A stretch of DNA of 64,000 nucleotides from Sciurus carolinensis (GCF_902686445.1 NC_062213.1:140886491-140950490); one strand, 5' to 3'. Positions 1-11,950 are shown, numbered from the stretch's first letter. The notes: generated by a model from the sequence alone, not told the origin. Translations and numbers: made by a program.

Positions 1-10
1 ATTGATCCTT

Positions 11-83
11 TTGTGTGTCTGTGTCTGTGTGTGTGTGGTGTTTGTGTGTGTGCACACGTGCGCACACATGCATGCACGTGTTT
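11..83. repeat. (TG)n microsatellite, impure
   Basis: A run of TG dinucleotides with TC and TT interruptions passes into an alternating purine-pyrimidine stretch (CACACGTG, CATGCATG), a composition that can adopt Z-DNA. It lies directly against the tail side of the antisense SINE at 84-252 and probably grew from that SINE's tail. Confidence 0.9.
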
Positions 84-252
84 GATGCAGGGAATTGAAC
101 CCAGGAGTGTGTTCCACCACCAAGCTATGTCCCCAGATCTTTTCATTTTTTCAGACAGTCTCACTAATTGCCCAGGCTGACCTCAAACTTGGGATCCTCC
201 TGCATCAGCCTTGGAGTCACTAGGATCACAGACATGCGCCACTGCACCCAGC
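84..252 (-). mobile_element. B1-dID composite SINE, antisense
   Basis: Read on the plus strand, the ID-like part comes first (GGAATTGAACCCAGG, then CACCACCAAGCTATGTCCCC). The B1 part follows (CAGACAGTCTCACTAATTGC, CCAGGCTGACCTCAAACTTG and the CACCCAGC end), so the element is antisense. It is moderately diverged from its relatives in this window, and its A/T tail has been replaced by a (TG)n tract. Confidence 0.9.
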
Positions 253-555
253 AAGTTATTGCTTCCATTCTTAACTCTTTGTATGATGCCAGTTGAAGGT
301 GAAAATACAATCAAGATGTCAAGCATTCGATTTTAAATGTTTAATTCAATGCCATTTTCCTCAAAATCTTCAACCAGAGTATTTTAAAGTATGATAATAA
401 TAGAATAGATTTGAAAATTGAAATGTTTTCCCTTTTTTTCCCTTTCTTGCTTTTTTTCTGGTACTGGGAGAAGAGTTTGGTTAGATGACGGAAAGAGAGA
501 TAACCATATATTGGATAACATACCTTTAATGAGGGAATTTTTTCATGATTTTTTA
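253..555. other. Unassigned AT-rich sequence
   Basis: No repeat family, open frame of note or structured motif is recognised here. A short open frame near 418 has no recognisable domain and runs into the SINE that follows. Confidence 0.6.
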
Positions 556-687
556 AAAAAATATCTTTTAGTTGTAGATGGACAGAGTACCTTTATTTAT
601 TTATTTTTATGTGGTGCTGAGGATCAAACCCAGTGCCTCACACATGCTAGGCGAGTGGTCTACCTCTGAGCTACAGTCCCAGCCCCT
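556..687 (-). mobile_element. ID-type SINE with long 3' extension, antisense
   Basis: The ID body is visible in antisense (TGTGGTGCTGAGGATCAAAC ... GAGCTACAGTCCCAGCCCC). Beyond it lies an extra part containing TTAGTTGTAGATGGAC and ACCTTTATTTATTTATTT. The same extension occurs at 20298-20413. Flanks carry an imperfect duplication (ATGATTTTTTAA near 545 and ATGATTTTTAA near 692), consistent with retroposition. Confidence 0.8.
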
Positions 688-1787
688 GTTTATGATTTTT
701 AAGGAAAGTACTTTTAAATAACTAAATCATATTTCATATAGTTTTAAATATTTGGTTTAAACAAGCTTTTTATGCTCAACCAACTAGTAGGTTGAGCATA
801 TTCCCACTTTAAAAGAAAAAAAGTTGTACAACTAATAGATAAATGAAGGACTGAGGCTAAAACCTGAGTTTCCAAATTCTGGATGAATATTTTTCTGCAT
901 TATAATATGTACTGTCTTTTTAAAATGTACATGCTAATATAAACTCAGGCAGCACAATTTTGGTTTTTTGTCATACAAATACTAGTAAAATATATACCAC
1001 ATTCATAGTTAGCTTATGTTTTATATATTTCATAGATTATAAGATACTTGAAAACAAATTAAATTTTTATCACAATCCTTGGCAAAGTTTGCAGTTTCCT
1101 TTTGTGTGTTCAATTTTTTGATAAAATTTTAATATTTATATTTTATATTACAGTAGGAAAAAAGCATGTATACTTTGATTTCAAAGTCAAGTGAATTTTG
1201 AAATTCTGAGGCATGGCTCTGACATCAAAGATATTCAAATAATCACCACACTGATAACATTAATTTGATTGAATATTGCAGTACTCTTGGTTAGAAATAT
1301 TAAAAAGTTGTCTTCAGTTGATTCCTCTTACTTAGAAAAATACAGCTTCCAAAGGGAATTCAGTTAGGGACTATTACTATGTTAGCTTTTAGAGAAAAAG
1401 TAGATAGGTCTGTGTAAAATTCATATACACTTTTAAATTTTAAGTGTAAAAGGTCCTGAACCTTATAAGAAATAAAGATAATACTTTACAAAATTTAATT
1501 AAATATATATACGTATGATATCCTAGTATGATCACTACCATGCTAAAGATGATTTCAGTATATGCATGTTGAAATGTGAAGTCCACATCTCCCCAACTAA
1601 GTTTCAGTAACTTAGTGATTTTTACTCAAGATATTAAAGTATGCTGCCCCGCAGGTCTGTTTTCTAAAAGTAAAATGACTCTAAATTCAAAGAAAAGCAT
1701 AAAAATACTTTTCTTAGTATTTCACTTAATATATTTTTCTTTCCAACTGATTCCTTTTTTTTTTTTCCCCTTAATATTTCCTATATC
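688..1787. other. Unassigned AT-rich sequence
   Basis: Unique-looking AT-rich DNA. Nothing recognisable beyond short homopolymers and a T-rich run just before the ID element at 1788. Confidence 0.6.
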
Positions 1788-1889
1788 GGGGACTGGGGAT
1801 ACAGCTCAGTTGGTAGAGTGCTTGCCTTGCATGCACAAGGCCCTGGATTCAATCCCCAGCACTGCAAAAAAAAAAAAAGAAAAAAAAAA
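1788..1889 (+). mobile_element. ID SINE with target-site duplication
   Basis: The body reads GGGACTGGGGATACAGCTCA ... CTGGATTCAATCCCCAGCAC and ends in an A-rich tail interrupted by a G. It is bracketed by the duplication TTCCTATATC at 1778-1787 and 1890-1899, a clear retroposition footprint. The A and B box regions of the tRNA-derived internal promoter are largely intact. Confidence 0.95.
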
Positions 1890-2962
1890 TTCCTATATCT
1901 ATTCTGGCCTAACTCTTCAACTTCATTTCACTACGATTTCCTTTACTCTTATTCTATAACCTGTCATTTAAAAGAAAATTTCCTTGTCATATCTTCACCT
2001 AAGATTAGCTCTGGTTCATAATACACAAAAGGGTTGTAAGATTATTCAGTATAAGAAAATAGCATTCTGGTTTATAATTTTTTTTTTCTCCGTGAGAAAA
2101 AAGAATCTCCTTTGTTTTAGTGGTACTACACTCCTTGAATCAGGCAGGTCCTTCTCTACCCTGAGCTGGGATCCATTAGTGGGCTCTCCACACTCGGCTT
2201 GCAGGTTCCCTCCTTCCTCCTCTATCACTTTCTTTGAGGCCTGAGCCTCTTTCATCCCTTTGCTGTATTGCATGCATTTCTTCTCTCAAAAGCTCTTTAC
2301 TTTTGTGCATAGAAGCTGATCCTCTAGAAACTCCATCCAGGGAGGGAATGTAAAGGACAAAGACCACCAAATGGCTTAACTTTCATATCCTAATGTGAAT
2401 GTTGGCTGGAGCTGAGTGGCGGGTCTGCGTAGTACAAACCATATGCACTAAGGGAGCACAAAGCCTTTGAGTCATGTCTCTGTGTCTGTCTGGATTTCAT
2501 ATCTCCGTCTGAATAACCATGCACTTGTCTCAACTTTGTTAGGAGTGTTCAGTGCAGTCATTCAGGCCAAAAGCCATTGAGGCTCTAACAGAAATGTTAG
2601 AGCCAAGCCAAGGGGTTTGACTTAGCTTCACAAAAATCTCCTTTTTCACAAAAGAAGAAAAAACAGATTAAAGCTATATTGTGTTAATAGCCACTACTCA
2701 GAACTTAAAAATAACTTGCCACTTCAGACAAGGTTACTTAAACTAGAAATTATAATTAAGGATTGTCTGTTCTGGTTTAAATAACCCTTTTAACATGGAT
2801 GGTACTCAGTAGAGATTAAATAAACCCTGGTTTAATAAGAGAAATACATAATAATTAGCATTGTCATTTGTAATGATTTGAAAGGTTAGATATTACTTTC
2901 CCAGATGTTGGTTGACAACTGAGTTTTGCAAACACTAATCTTCCTTTGGTATCATAGTACAT
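1890..2962. other. Unassigned sequence
   Basis: No repeat or gene is recognised. The part at about 2120-2560 is less AT-rich than its surroundings. Short overlapping frames occur on both strands there without any recognisable domain. Confidence 0.5.
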
Positions 2963-3321
2963 TGTCGGGGTTTCGGCCGGACCCCTGGCCCTAGGTGTGG
3001 CAAGGCCAAGATGGCGCCTGGCAGGATGCCAGTGTGGTTGAGTGTAGCTAGCTTGTGCGCAAACAACTGATGTCGCTTGAGGAAGTTTCAGTGATTGGTT
3101 GAGGCCCCCTCATGGACACTGCATGCCTGTATATGCTGCCTGTATCTGTCCACGCTCTCCCCTCGTGCTCTGTATGATGATTGGTCGCTTGGGGCATATA
3201 TCGAGGTGTAGCTTCCCCCAAAAGAGGAAGAAGAAGTGAGAAACAAACCATGGCAGACGCGCGCAATAAAGAGCTGAAAAGAACCAGGTGTTGTGTCTCT
3301 CTGCGGGCAGGGAGCGCGACA
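2963..3321 (+). mobile_element. Solo LTR, probable class II (ERVK-type)
   Basis: This 359-bp block starts TGTCG and ends CGACA, a 5-bp terminal inverted repeat of TG...CA type. A perfect 6-bp duplication, GTACAT, flanks it at 2957-2962 and 3322-3327. It keeps about 16 CpGs, which are rare elsewhere in the window and imply a recent insertion. Visible promoter parts are a YY1-like AAGATGGCGCC at 3008-3018, two inverted CCAAT boxes (ATTGG at 3094 and 3180) and a TATA-like ATATAT near 3196. An AATAAA polyadenylation signal lies at 3265-3270. No internal retroviral sequence is present, so it is a recombined solo LTR. The class assignment rests on duplication length and is inference; the short frames inside it are not genes. 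Confidence 0.88.
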
Positions 3322-3964
3322 GTACATATTTCCTTCCACAAGGTCTATTTCCTCAGAGGTCCATGTACTTCTATTGCTACAGTGGTGGGTCTCAATCCAG
3401 TGTTCCGTGACCTTCCTAAGGGACCTCTAGATATATAAGTACACGTGTGTATTTGTGTTTGTGCCAGTGTGTCATGGAAGGCATCTGGCATGATCGAAGT
3501 GACTGGGAAATGCTCCTGGCACTTAGAGGGAAAGATCTGGCACGCTAAAGTACAAAGAAAGGGTATCATCTCTGATAAGAAAGGGTATCATCTCCTTAAT
3601 AAAGTCAAACGTGCCTTGTTGAGAAACACTGCAGCAGTGTAGATTTGCTTGGCATACTGTGTACAGTGAGTCTTATGTGTAGAACCGCTGCTGAGGTAAA
3701 AATTATCTCTTGCTCAGTTTACATGCTTTAGTTCTCATTCAATATTTAAGTCACCATTACCAGGTGGGGCTTATTCTCTTTTTTTCCTCTGCCTCCTAGA
3801 GGGCAAAACTGGGGTAGAAAAGATGGTAGTTTATATGATATTCTAACATAAACACCTTTTAAGACCCCAGTTTGGCTCTCCTGCTCCAGGCAAGAGCATT
3901 TTCTTGAGCAAGCTGATGGTTTATGTCTAAAGTAGAGGAAATGAGTTGATAGACTATCAAAGCA
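3322..3964. other. Unassigned sequence with a small tandem duplication
   Basis: At 3555-3572 and 3577-3594 the same 18 bases occur twice at a 22-bp period (core GAAAGGGTATCATCTC). The rest is unique-looking. Frames here have no recognisable domain. Confidence 0.6.
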
Positions 3965-4150
3965 TGAATAATTTTTGAGTGCTTACTGTGTGCCGTTGCT
4001 GCTGTAGCTGCTATGTTTATGTTCTCATTTTAGCTTCCCAATGTATTTATCCTCTTTTCTCAGATAAGGGAACTGAGGAACCAATCAGTTAAATAATGTA
4101 CCTGGTGTCATGCAGCAAGTGGTGGAAGGGTATGGGGTGGGGTGGAGCCC
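3965..4150 (-). mobile_element. MIR SINE, antisense
   Basis: Diverged but ordered matches to antisense MIR: GAGTGCTTACTGTGTGCC, then TTCTCAGATAAGGGAACTGA, then GTCATGCAGCAAGTGGTGGA. This is an ancient mammalian tRNA-derived SINE. Confidence 0.75.
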
Positions 4151-6389
4151 TACAGATGGACTCCAGAGATGCACACTCAGCAGCAAAAGTTGGATAACTA
4201 GGATATCTGAGTTAATTAATTCAGCTCTTGTTGTCTAGTGTTGTGGTTTTGTTTTGTTTTCTGTCTGCCAGGCTTGCTTCACTAGATTGGTCTATGCTGA
4301 ATAAATGCCTTGTCTACAGCTGCTAGCACAAAAGCTCTTTTTGTGAAACTCTGTCTCTTGGTCTGATTATTCCAAAGCAAAAGCACCCGCATCATCCTGA
4401 GGGCACTAGGCCATGGGTCCCTGGGGCAGCAGGCACAGCAAAGCACCCAGCAGAATGAGTGTCAATGGAAGCAGCCCAAGTCCTGCTGGCTGGAACCTGT
4501 AGCCAGGTTAATTATTATGAAGACAGAGTTCAGGGAAATGATCGCTTAGGTCATTAGGCCAAGGGTTTCAAGTAAAGAGCACAGAATTTGGGGCCTAAGG
4601 TGAGAACAAGACAGCAAGAAGAAAATGAGGTCAACAGCACAGGTGTGAAATGCATTGGGAAAAAGGGGGTGGAAAATTCACATTGCAGTTTAGGCTTACG
4701 ATGTAGCACTAGAGAGGTCAGACTGCCTAATGCATATCAGAAAGTATACTCCTCCTCACAGGTGGGACTCTTTTACAGCTTGTCCTTGTTACCATGTCAG
4801 CCCCTTGGTGTCCAATTTGTCTATTTCTTCTGTAAGGTCCTGGTAGTGAACACCATGAGTATAATCTCTCATTTTCACTGTTAGGAACCTAACCCAGTGG
4901 GGCTACCTCTAAAAAATTATGGAAAGGCTTCATTTCCTGCTTTGCTCTTTCATTGACTTTCCTTATGGTGGGCAGTGCTTATAGATAGAGAATCAGATTG
5001 AGATTGGAGAGTTTCTTCAAGAGTTGCTGAGAGTAAAACTAGAAATATAGAAGAATGGAAACCAGCTCAGAAGATTTCATTCTTCCAGTCATGAGAATTA
5101 GGACTCAGGAAAGGGAGATAGATACTGGTTGGTATGTTGGTGTTCAGCTCAGCATTCAATCCTGACCTAAATTCAGATCCTGCCAAATTGTGTGCACCAT
5201 AAAGACATAATTGGGCAATGTTGATACATTTTCTGCATTGCAGGATGTAGAGTGTTTGTTTGCTTTCTGACTTGGTTCTTTATTTAAATTTAGTTCTGAG
5301 GTTGTTATGGTCTGTCTTTCCAGACTGTTTCAGATTTTGAATTCTAACCTGGGTTTCAGTCTGTTCACAAGTCTTCAGTTATACCCACTGTATCAAAGGA
5401 TAATTTGATGATTTTGGTAAAAATATTTTATAAGATAAACATGTTTTATTTTATTATAGAGCTTGGACAAATTCTATTTTGGCAACTATAGATAAAAACA
5501 AATACACATTGCTTTAGTTTTAATAATGGCATGTCCTGAAAGGGTCTCATTTCCAGGATTACTCTAGAAGCCCCATGCTTAATATTCCATTGGTTATTTA
5601 GTCAACTTCTGTATGCATAAGCAGACATCATACAGTATTTAAGGTTCTTGAGGGGATGGAAAATAAATGTATCCCCTGACCTTGAAATGCATAATATATG
5701 TCAACTTAGTCATAGGAATATTCCCTCTTTCATGTTTCAGACTTATACATTAGAAAAACTGGGCTCCATCAGTATGATAAAATTTATCAGCTGAATCCTT
5801 GATGAGGGGTTAAGACTCAAGGTGTCTTTCTAAGATAATAAATGAAGAAGAAATTTTATAAATGGATGGAACAAGAATGCTCACATTAAATTCCAGATAC
5901 CATCTCTGTCCTTATTCCTGATTTACTTGGTGGCAGTGACCAAGACTTAAACTATGTTCACTAGAGTCAACTACTGTAAAGAACCAACCAGTAATCAGAT
6001 TTAGGTTACTAGGCATGGTACTTGAATCTAAGAGAAAACCAAGGTTAAAACTGAACATGGACTCTTAGGTCCATGCCAAAGAAGAGCACATTCCTGCCCA
6101 ACATTGAGCTGCAGGTGAGACCAGATTCAGCAGATCCTTGAGGAAAGAAATGTATCCTGGGAATCCCAATGAGGAGCGAAACCTCTGCTGAGTTATGGGA
6201 TGATGCTAGAACAGGACATCCCCCTCAATGTCAAGGGAAGTTGCCTCATGTACCTGCCTCTCGATCTTCTCTATACCCACCTCCAGAGTCACTGCTTGTG
6301 CTCAACAAATTGGATGCTTTAAGAACAAAATTTTAATTCCTGTGTCACAAGATATTCTTGCCTGCCAGGTCAGTGCAGTCTTATGTAAG
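4151..6389. other. Unassigned sequence
   Basis: About 2.2 kb without a family I can name. The part at about 4280-4400 (AATAAATGCCTTGTC followed by CTCTGTCTCTTGGTCTG) is faintly like the R-U5 end of an old LTR, but no ends or duplications are visible. The frame at 4588-4884 has no recognisable domain. Confidence 0.45.
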
Positions 6390-6570
6390 GACCACAGTGT
6401 GGTAACTGGTTTGACTCCTTCCTCTGGCATTTACTATCTGTGCCTCCTGAAGCATATAAAATGAACAAGATGGATGCTTAGAGGATTTAAGAGAGAGATA
6501 ATATGTATCTAGTATAGTACCTCACACTTGGTAGTCATCAGTATGTGGTAGCCGGGTTCATTATTTTTAG
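6390..6570 (+). mobile_element. MIR SINE, sense
   Basis: Diverged MIR-type order: CTGGTTTGACTCCTTCCTCT, GGCATTTACTATCTGTGCCT, then GAGGATTTAAGAGAGAGATA and GTATAGTACCTCACACTTGG. Family assignment is from memory of the consensus. Confidence 0.6.
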
Positions 6571-6581
6571 GTACCAATGTC

Positions 6582-7025
6582 TGTATTCATTTCCTGTAGC
6601 TGCCTTAACACATTACCACAAAACGACAAAAAAATTATTCTCTTATGGTTCTAGAGGCAAGAATCCAAAGTAAGGTGCCAGCATGGTTTGTGTTTTCTGG
6701 AGACTTTAAGGGGGGATCTATTCCGTGCCTCTCCTAGCATCTACAGCTGTGGACAATCCAGGATGTTCCCTGACTTGTAGATGCATAGCTGAAATCTCTG
6801 CCTCTATCTTTATATCTTCTTCCTCTCTATATCTCTGAGTGTCTTCTTTTTTGTCACTCATAAGGAAATCCATCTTTGGAGTTAAGGCCTAACCTAAGTC
6901 AGGCTGGTTTCATCTGGGAATCTTTACCTCAAAACTTCTGCAAAGACCCTTATTCCAAATAGAGTCACATTGTGAGGCTCCAAGTGGACATATCTATTTG
7001 GGGTGATGCTGCTCAACTAACTACA
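6582..7025 (-). mobile_element. MLT1-type (ERVL-MaLR) LTR, antisense
   Basis: Read on the minus strand this is a TGTAG... to ...ATACA LTR of about 444 bp. On the plus strand the hallmark parts are GTATTCATTTCCTGTAGCTG at the left, CTGCAAAGACCCTTATTCCA near 6940 and CAACTAACTACA at the right end. It is old and diverged. Its 5' end faces the second LTR at 7031, only 5 bp away. Confidence 0.8.
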
Positions 7026-7030
7026 ATACG

Positions 7031-7420
7031 TGTTACGAGTTGAATTAGGCCCCCTTCCCCAATTCATATTTCGAGTGCCCTGCCTCTAGGATCTCAGAAT
7101 ATGAATATATTTGAAGATAGGACCATTAGATTAAAATGAGGTCCTTATGGTGGGCCTTACCCCAAGCTCACCAGCATCCTCATGCAAAGAGGAAATTTGA
7201 ACACAGAGAAACACCAGGGGTGCATGTATACAGAGGAAGACCACGTGGAAATATAGCAAAAGGTGGCCATCTGCAAGTCAAGGAGGGTGGCCTCAGAGGA
7301 AACCATCCCTGTGGGCACCTTTATCCTGGACTTGCAGCCTCCAGGACAGGTGGAAATTCCTGTTGTTTAAGCAACCCAGACTGTAGTGTTTTGTTATGGA
7401 AACCCTAGTAAATTAACACA
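7031..7420 (+). mobile_element. MLT1-type (ERVL-MaLR) LTR, sense
   Basis: The LTR opens TGTTACGAGTTGAATTAGGC and ends GTAAATTAACACA. It carries the family landmarks AAAATGAGGTCCTTATGGTG, TCCTGGACTTGCAGCCTCCA and TCCTGTTGTTTAAGCAACCC. A canonical AATAAA is absent from the usual place. No matching duplication is obvious. The 90-codon frame at 7136-7408 is accidental. Confidence 0.82.
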
Positions 7421-7606
7421 GAACATAAAATTAATAATTAGCTTGCCTTCTTTAGTTTCTTTAGATATTTCTGGACAACGGTTTACACACTGAATCTGAC
7501 TCCCTGCAATGGCTATTAATCTCTGGTTGCAGTAACCATGTAACCTTACAATATCAGTGAAGTTCACTTCCTCTCCTAAAGGAATGGAATGTCATCTTAC
7601 TGAAGA

Positions 7607-7707
7607 TTTTTTTTTTTTTTTTTTTTTTTTTGCCGTGCTGGAGATCAAACCCAGGGCCTTGTGCTTGCAAGGCAAACACTCTACCGACTGAGCTATCTCT
7701 CCAGCCC
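7607..7707 (-). mobile_element. ID SINE, antisense
   Basis: A run of about 25 T is followed by GCCGTGCTGGAGATCAAACC ... CTACCGACTGAGCTATCTCT and CCAGCCC. The long pure tail and low divergence point to a young copy, although I could not find an exact flanking duplication. Confidence 0.93.
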
Positions 7708-7845
7708 ACTAAAATTTTTGATTTCCTTGCTAAGTGAAATACAATAAATATAGTCAAGTAGCCTTATAGTATGATAGTGAATATCATAGTTGTTGTGAAA
7801 TATAAAAGGTATATAGAATTTAGATTAAAGAATAATAGAATCTTC

Positions 7846-7941
7846 TCTCTATTCTTTTTTTCTCCTGTGTTGCTGGGATTCAAACCCAAGGCTTTGTACA
7901 TACTAAGCATGCTCTCTACCACTAAGCTACACCTACAGTCC
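7846..7941 (-). mobile_element. Diverged ID-type SINE, antisense
   Basis: TGTGTTGCTGGGATTCAAAC ... TCTACCACTAAGCTACACCT and ACAGTCCC match an antisense ID body with several substitutions, so it is older than its neighbour at 7607. Confidence 0.8.
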
Positions 7942-8949
7942 CTAGAAGTCTCTTTAAAATGAAATCCTTGTTCTACATTTTTAAAATAGTCTATCTCTTT
8001 CTTTTACAAATTAAATGTAAGAGAAATTAGTAAATTGACAATTTTGGCTAAGCAAATAAAATAAACCCCTAACACGTATACATGATACTCAGCCTCATTT
8101 CAACTTAAGAACCACTTTGATTTGCACATTAAGTCACCTATTCTCCCATTCTCTGTTAGCAAATTCCAAAAGTTGCTCTTCATGAATATGAAAACTTGCA
8201 TGTTTTTATTTATGGGCTTCAAAAAACCTTAAACTACTAAGTGTTATCTTTTTTAACTGGCTTTTGATTAGCACAGCTGTTATTTCAGTTCATTGTTTCT
8301 TTGCTTTTGTAAAGAGCTTTGGGATTTTTATGAAGGAGTTAGGCTCATAGTGTATTTTTAATCACCATTTCTGTTATCATTATCTTTGTCATTAAAAACA
8401 GCACCTCTGTAAGATTATTCTGGCATTCAAGTAATATACATAAACAACAGAATATTAATTATGATATTGGCAAACTCTAAGACATAAAGCAAGAACAATT
8501 GAGTTACAGAAGCACGTATAGTTCTAAAGCTTTTCTCTGATAAGAAAAATTCCAAATATATTTATTATTGAGATATTCATCTGTTATACTTCTTACAGCT
8601 AGCATACCTAGAGATTTTAGGGAATATGTCAACTAGTGCTCTGGGGGTGGATCTCACATTATACTCTTTTAACAGTAGTTGGCAGCAGGTAACATTCCTT
8701 TCCTCTGTGTCTACTCTGACCTACTCCAAGGTGAAAAAAAATGAATGTATGGATCCACTGCTCACTTTCTTTTGAAAATATTTGGGTTTCTCATATTTAC
8801 TATACCCTACCTGTCTCTTGACTTTATTAACAGCAATAAGTGGTTCACTGAGAAAAGCAAGAGAGACACAGACTAATGATATTCTAGTCTATATGGACGG
8901 CATGTGACATTGTAACAGTGCTTGACGGCTCCTGATTCAAGTGCCTTGA
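7942..8949. other. Unassigned AT-rich sequence
   Basis: No family, structured motif or credible exon is seen. Confidence 0.55.
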
Positions 8950-9105
8950 ACATATTGTCTTGGTCTAGACTACAAACTCTACAAGCTCTCTAGTAGTCTA
9001 CCTCCTTTGCCACGGTACTCCAAAGTGCTTAGCAGAGCACTAGGCACTAGGAGGTGATCAATCAATAATCTTTCATGAGTGAATTAATGAGTGAAAAAAC
9101 TGCAA
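8950..9105 (+). mobile_element. L2 LINE 3' end, sense
   Basis: The order CTAGACTACAAACTCTACAA, GCACTAGGCACTAGGAGGTG, ATCAATCAATAATCTTTCAT and GAGTGAATTAATGAG matches the L2 3' terminus, which has a '...tgcctggcacatagtaggtgctcaataaat...' character. The copy is strongly diverged. Confidence 0.5.
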
Positions 9106-11810
9106 AGGGTTTCATTATTCTTTGGGAAACATATATTGGTTATTTAAGTCAGCAATGATAAGTGGTATGGATTACCATTTGGCAAAATTTTAAAAGTACG
9201 AAATTCAAAATAACAAAACCAAAAACATGTAGGTCATATGACCTCAGGCTGAAGCAAAGCATTATCAAGAGGCTGACAGGAGCACATACACATACCTGTG
9301 AAATAAGGGAGTAACTGCAATGACATGCGTGTGCTGCAAATTATAAAGCCATCCAAACTGAATATATAAGCATAATATATTTGCTATGACAACAACAACA
9401 ACAAAAGATGGTAGAACATTTGAAATCTTAGGGAACCTCTAGAAGAGGCACATAATTATGGCATTTGTTGTGAAAAGTTCTTGAAGGCAATAAGTTTTGA
9501 ATCAGATTTTGAAGAAGGTGAATGTTCTCACTTGGTATATAAAAATACAAACTTGGTACATTTAGAAAGTCACCATAGGAGCTTAAAGAGCCTAATGAAA
9601 TTAAGAGAAAAATTATGTGGAAAAAAATTTAATGAACTCACATAACATAGAAACATTTAAACATGAAAACCTGGTATAGTATATACACCAATGTTCTAAG
9701 AATGCATTAGACATAATACACTGGTTCATTTCTGTAAATAATATCCTTGGGCCCTAGCAGGAAGGAGGCTGGCTCAGACAATAGCTTCCCAAAGTCAAAT
9801 TATTGTGCTTGCCTACACAAGCCTACTTAATAATTGTTCAAAATCTAACCACCTGTGAGTGAGATGTTGAGGAAATAGTAATAAATAAACTATTTTACTG
9901 CACCTCAGGGAAATATACTCATAATTTATCCTCCCTGAATCATGGGAGGGTAATTGTGATACCTTAGACATGATTTCCTATAAAATCACAGGTTTTGTCA
10001 GTACACATTAGCTGAAGTGGAGAATCAAGTTGATCAATGATGCTAAGTAAAGGGAAAAAACTACAAAATAAAACTTTTCCCTTAATTATCTGAATCATTA
10101 AGGTAAGGGGGCTTTTATAAAGAGTACATTTTCTAGATCAGTGGTTCTCATCTTATTCAAAGCACTAAGCTCTATATGTTGGCTAAATAAATAACATGTT
10201 TCACATGTTTTATTTCTTTGAATTAGTGTAGGCATTATTATAGCTAGTAAATTAAAAATTCATCTACAAATCTTTCTAACCTCAAGTATAGCAAAAACCA
10301 CAGGAGCAGCTCTCAGAAAAAAGGTGTTTGTTGGTTAAAGCATTGTCAAACGTCTCCAAGGATATTTGTTATAGTGTGTCCTGGTGTGGGTCATTGTATC
10401 CTTTTATGAAAAGTGAAATTCATACCAGAGAACTCCAGTATGACATGATTCTTCTAACTGGACCGGGTTAGGGACCACCAAGTTAGACAATTACTTGAAT
10501 CTGTGCTGACAGTCATGACTTCCCAGGATCACAGGATTAAAGAGCATCTCAGCAGATTTGACATCTTTGGCTATCTTTGTGATTGATGCTCATCATGGTG
10601 ACCAGAACCATGATGTGACTACCCTCATCAGTCATTAGGGAAGGCTGTCATTTCACTCATACTGCCGCGATTGGAAGATGTATCTGGATAGCAGAAGCAA
10701 TAAAACTGCAACATGGCCAATCCCGTAAATGTAGTCATTTATTATATATCTGCAGAACTGGAGTATATGACTAGGGTAGTGGATATTAACAATGGGAAAG
10801 GCTTGATTTAAAGAGTTTGTTGTTCACAGGTATAACTTAAATTTAAGTTATCTTATTTTTCCTTAAAATAACCCTGGATAGGCCTGGAAAGATTAACTGA
10901 CAGAAATTAAATGAGAAAGAGAAAATGATTTAGTTCATTCCATAAGGGACTTAAATTATAACAGAATTGAAGGGGGAAATACAAAAATTATGAAATTGAA
11001 AGAAAACGAAAAGTTTGAAAAAATACATACATCATCAAATCTTGAGTTCAGATTAATCATTTTGCTTAACAGAGAAAGCACAGTTAATGATGGATTATTT
11101 CTAAAAATGCTTGAAATGTGGCACTGCAAGAGGTAGTTCTATTCATTTATTTATTTTTTGCAAAGTCAGATAATTTTGAGAAAAACAGTACTACTAAAAT
11201 TGCTAGGTACAGCAGACCAGTTAAAAATAACTACAAATAGGGACCTATACTTAGAAGGACAAAAAATACATTAAAAAAAAATTGCTTCTGTGGAATCAAA
11301 GATCTCTGACATGGACAAATGGCAAAACCCTTAAGTTGAAAAATAAATATAAAAATATTTAGCATTAGAATTAAAACTAGATTTTTATAAACCTTTGATT
11401 ACCATAAATAATTTAAAGATGGAAATGGTTGGAAGATTATTTAAATTATATCAAGTTCAATCACTGAATTATTACTACTGGATAGGAACCACTTTCTCCC
11501 TACATTTGTGTATCAGCATCGAACAAATGCAGGCACATTGTAACATAGGCCTTTACCAATCCTAACACCTCTTTGAAAATGCATCCTAAGTCAATGTGGG
11601 TATGGTTCCCATATTTAAACTAGATGACCCTTTCCTATCATCACAGCAGATTGGACTGGGGCGGAGGAGAGAACCTGCCCCAAGAAGAGTGGGTCTGATT
11701 CTCTGTGCTGTAGAATTTGGAAGGAGAGCAAAGTTAGTTAAGTGCTTGATTAGAAAAGAGATGTAAAGCCAATATAGGGCCATGTTTGAGTAGGGGCATG
11801 TGCTGAAGGA
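9106..11810. other. Long unassigned AT-rich stretch
   Basis: About 2.7 kb with no SINE and nothing recognisable. An ATCAGTGGTTCTCATCTTA start near 10138 hints at a MER5-like hAT end but is too short to call. A (CAA)n run of five units sits near 9390. Confidence 0.5.
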
Positions 11811-11892
11811 GAGGAAGAAGGGAGGAAAAAAGGAAGAGACACCCAGAGAGAAACTGAGAAGGAGGCAAGAGCAAGAGCAAGAGAAAAGAAGC
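11811..11892. repeat. Polypurine (GA-rich) tract
   Basis: About 80 bases are almost all G and A on the plus strand. It lies 60 bp before a large polypyrimidine tract, so the purine-rich strand switches between the two. Confidence 0.8.
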
Positions 11893-11950
11893 AGATGCTG
11901 AGCAAGAAACAGCCTCCATGAAATGTTTTTATCTTTGTCCTGTTATGGTC

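Noticed and set aside
3048..3341. Overlapping frames of 80-97 codons on the minus strand
   Set aside because: They lie inside the solo LTR, which has no coding role, and show no retroviral protein motif.
4280..4400. Possible R-U5 end of an old LTR
   Set aside because: Only a faint likeness; no TG/CA ends, duplication or body could be traced.
7136..7408. 90-codon frame
   Set aside because: It is wholly inside the MLT1 LTR.
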